Source: Anaerolinea thermolimosa (GTDB lineage Bacteria; Chloroflexota; Anaerolineae; Anaerolineales; Anaerolineaceae). From it: a DNA stretch of 51,614 nt. The notes under the pieces are model-generated. The model was not told where the DNA came from. It was given only the letters and a program-made list of their open reading frames with translations, and did not search any database. The stretch is from positions 1-51,614 of the forward strand of contig NZ_DF967968.1 of NCBI RefSeq assembly GCF_001050195.2, written 5' to 3'. Of this stretch, positions 50,415-51,614 are shown one piece after another; position 1 is the stretch's first letter, and each line of letters opens with the position of its first letter. The translations under genes and the position numbers were made by a program.

Positions 50415-51224
50415 CTATTCAGGATGAGATTGCCAGGCCAGCAGGCGCCGTTCCAGGAGTAAAACCAGCCCATAAAGCCCCAGCGCCATGCCCACCAGCG
50501 TAAGCACCACCGCGAAAACCAGGGCCGTGTCATACTGCCCGCGGGCTACGTTGATGAGAAACCCCAGCCCGCGATCGGCCCCGATGAACTCGCCCACCAC
50601 CGCGCCGATCACCGAGAGGGTGGCCCCGATGCGCAACCCGCCCAGGAAGACAGGCAAGGCGGCGGGAATTTCAAGATAGCGCAGGGTTTGCCAGCGCGTG
50701 GCATGGAATGAGCGCATTAAATCGCGCAGGTTTTGCGGCACCGCCCGCAGACCAACCACGGTATTGACCAGAACCGGGAAAAAGACGATCAGCGCGCAGA
50801 TCAGCACCTTGGAAAACAGCCCCGGCCCAAACCAGATCACCAGCAGAGGGGCAATGGCCACCACCGGCACCGCCTGGCTGGCCACCAGGTAGGGGGCCAG
50901 CAAACGTTCCAGCGCCGGAGAACGGGCGATGAGGTAACCGAGCACGGTGGCCGTCAGACTGCCGGCCAGCAGGCCAAGCGAGACTTCCAGCAGGGTGGCG
51001 GCGGTGTGACGGATGAGTGTGCCATCGATCAGTGCCTGCCAGAAGCGCCCCGCTACCTGCAGTGGACCGGGAAGGATAAAAGGCGCCCACCATCCACTGG
51101 CGGCCAGGAAGTGCCAGCCCGCCAGCCCAAGCAGCAAAGACATCGGCACAAACCAACGCCGACTGCGCCGGATGAAACGCGGCGTACCTTTTGGAAGCGT
51201 GTCAATCAAAGCCAGTTCTTTCAT
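50415..51224 (-). CDS. ribX: RibX-like ABC permease, mirror copy
   Basis: Identical copy of the 269-residue permease at 391-1200, starting at the ATG directly after the T-run hairpin. Confidence 0.85.
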   Translation of the reverse strand: MKELALIDTLPKGTPRFIRRSRRWFVPMSLLLGLAGWHFLAASGWWAPFILPGPLQVAGRFWQALIDGTLIRHTAATLLEVSLGLLAGSLTATVLGYLIARSPALERLLAPYLVASQAVPVVAIAPLLVIWFGPGLFSKVLICALIVFFPVLVNTVVGLRAVPQNLRDLMRSFHATRWQTLRYLEIPAALPVFLGGLRIGATLSVIGAVVGEFIGADRGLGFLINVARGQYDTALVFAVVLTLVGMALGLYGLVLLLERRLLAWQSHPE

Positions 51225-51255
51225 AAAAAATCCCCGAAAGGAGCATCCTTCGGGG
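51225..51255 (-). promoter_or_regulatory. Hairpin with T-run before ribX, mirror copy
   Basis: Mirror of 360-390. Confidence 0.47.
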
Positions 51256-51280
51256 CATATCGAATACCAGCCTCGCATTG

Positions 51281-51312
51281 AAATAAAACTCCCGAAACGA
51301 TTTCGTTTCGGG
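51281..51312 (-). terminator. Riboswitch terminator, mirror copy
   Basis: Mirror of the hairpin and T-tract at 303-334. Confidence 0.72.
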
Positions 51313-51348
51313 GCGGGCTGCTGTCAGGTAGAATCATCCTGACAGAGA

Positions 51349-51470
51349 ATACCTTCTTTCATCCGGACTGTACCGTCGACCCCGGAATTACACCGGGTCA
51401 TGCCCCGCCTGAGGCGGCTGCTCGTGGGTTGTCACCACCGATCGGGAATTTCACCCTGCCCCGAAGGTAT
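51349..51470 (-). ncRNA. FMN riboswitch (RFN element), mirror copy
   Basis: Complete RFN element on the minus strand, identical to 145-266, upstream of the mirrored riboflavin transporter operon. Confidence 0.93.
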
Positions 51471-51486
51471 GTTCTTTTCTTCACAG

Positions 51487-51516
51487 AGTATACGCGAACT
51501 CGCCTCCGAATGTCAA
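51487..51516 (-). promoter_or_regulatory. Riboflavin operon promoter, mirror copy
   Basis: TTGACA-18-TATACT on the minus strand, mirror of 99-128. Confidence 0.82.
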
Positions 51517-51531
51517 GGAAAACCCTGCAAA

Positions 51532-51614
51532 TGTTAGTGCAAAGTAGTAAAGTCCCCTTTGTGCAAAGTTAAAATGTCCCCATGGGAGGGACGAGAAAGG
51601 GAATGGACAAACAA
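51532..51614 (+). mobile_element. Partial IS21-like insertion sequence, second copy with diverging transposase start
   Basis: Begins TGTTAGTGCAAAG at 51532 with two 21-bp GTGCAAAGT-type repeats, as at the left end. The putative transposase ATG is at 51603 and reads MDKQ, while the left-hand copy reads MDEL. These are the only bases in which the two arms differ, so the ends stem from two IS copies or from one repeat family. Confidence 0.55.

Larger units (their letters stand above)
7..51608. repeat. Window-wide perfect inverted repeat (giant palindrome), arms about 25.8 kb
   Basis: Each position x is complementary to 51615-x. All open frames on the left arm have a partner of identical protein sequence at exactly mirrored coordinates, for example the ABC permease at 391-1200 and 50415-51224, and the zinc ATPase at 23600-25789 and 25826-28015. 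The axis lies between 25807 and 25808 inside CCATGG. At the outer ends only pairs 2/51613 and 6/51609 fail to match. Perfect palindromes this long are unstable in bacteria because SbcCD-type nucleases cut the hairpins they form. A fold-back assembly or amplification artefact is therefore the default explanation, with a very recent real inverted duplication as the alternative. Confidence 0.97.

Noticed and set aside
1-51614. Two diverged paralogous gene clusters facing each other
   Set aside because: No substitution separates the arms from base 7 to the axis, so there has been no time for divergence; treating them as paralogues would be misleading.

Overview
The window is, to its outermost bases, one giant perfect inverted repeat. 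Position x pairs with position 51615-x, the symmetry axis lies between 25807 and 25808, and mirrored identity runs from base 7 to base 51608 (arms of about 25.8 kb). Base pairs 2/51613 and 6/51609 are the only mismatches I see. Every gene on the left arm therefore recurs, identical in sequence and inverted, on the right arm, so the window holds only about 25.8 kb of unique information. The axis sits 18 bp past the stop codon of a zinc-type P1B ATPase, in what looks like a terminator hairpin. Both outer ends run into the start of an IS21-like insertion sequence, and the two IS copies begin to differ at the third and fourth codons of the putative transposase. A fold-back assembly or amplification artefact is the simplest reading. 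A real inverted duplication between IS copies (short-inverted-repeat template switching) is the alternative worth testing.

The gene content suggests a chromosomal segment of a Chloroflexota bacterium, probably Anaerolineae. Pointers are an FMN riboswitch driving a RibXY-type ABC riboflavin transporter (a system known from Chloroflexus), a GAAC-N4-GTTC LexA-type box, an active/inactive M16 peptidase pair, a four-S1-domain protein and a moderately high GC content. This is inference; there is no rRNA gene to settle it.

Left arm, outside to centre. (1) 1-83 IS end; 99-390 promoter, FMN riboswitch and two hairpins; 391-2979 riboflavin-type ABC transporter (permease, lipoprotein, ATPase). (2) 2980-7690 mixed accessory genes: DinB-like protein, PA-IL-like lipoprotein, an LLM oxidoreductase/SDR pair and a 7TM-PAS-GGDEF diguanylate cyclase. 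(3) 7868-12818: VOC protein, era, a YcaQ-family DNA glycosylase starting at CTG, a two-gene operon under a strong promoter with an SOS box, and acpS plus metallophosphoesterase. (4) 12895-16204: membrane protein and M16 peptidase pair with 4-nt overlaps; 16306-17730 FAD/NAD(P) oxidoreductase. (5) 17736-20194: M19 dipeptidase, membrane protein and alpha/beta hydrolase operon; 20259-21491 S1 protein; 21686-22990 HemN/HemW-like radical SAM protein. (6) 23145-25789: CzrA-type zinc sensor and zinc-exporting P-type ATPase with operator and promoter. No stretch over about 300 bases lacks a gene, apart from the riboswitch leader.

The right arm (25808-51614) repeats all of this in reverse order and opposite strand. 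I list it separately but briefly, because its sequence carries no independent evidence. I saw no tRNA, rRNA, CRISPR array, phage module or toxin locus.
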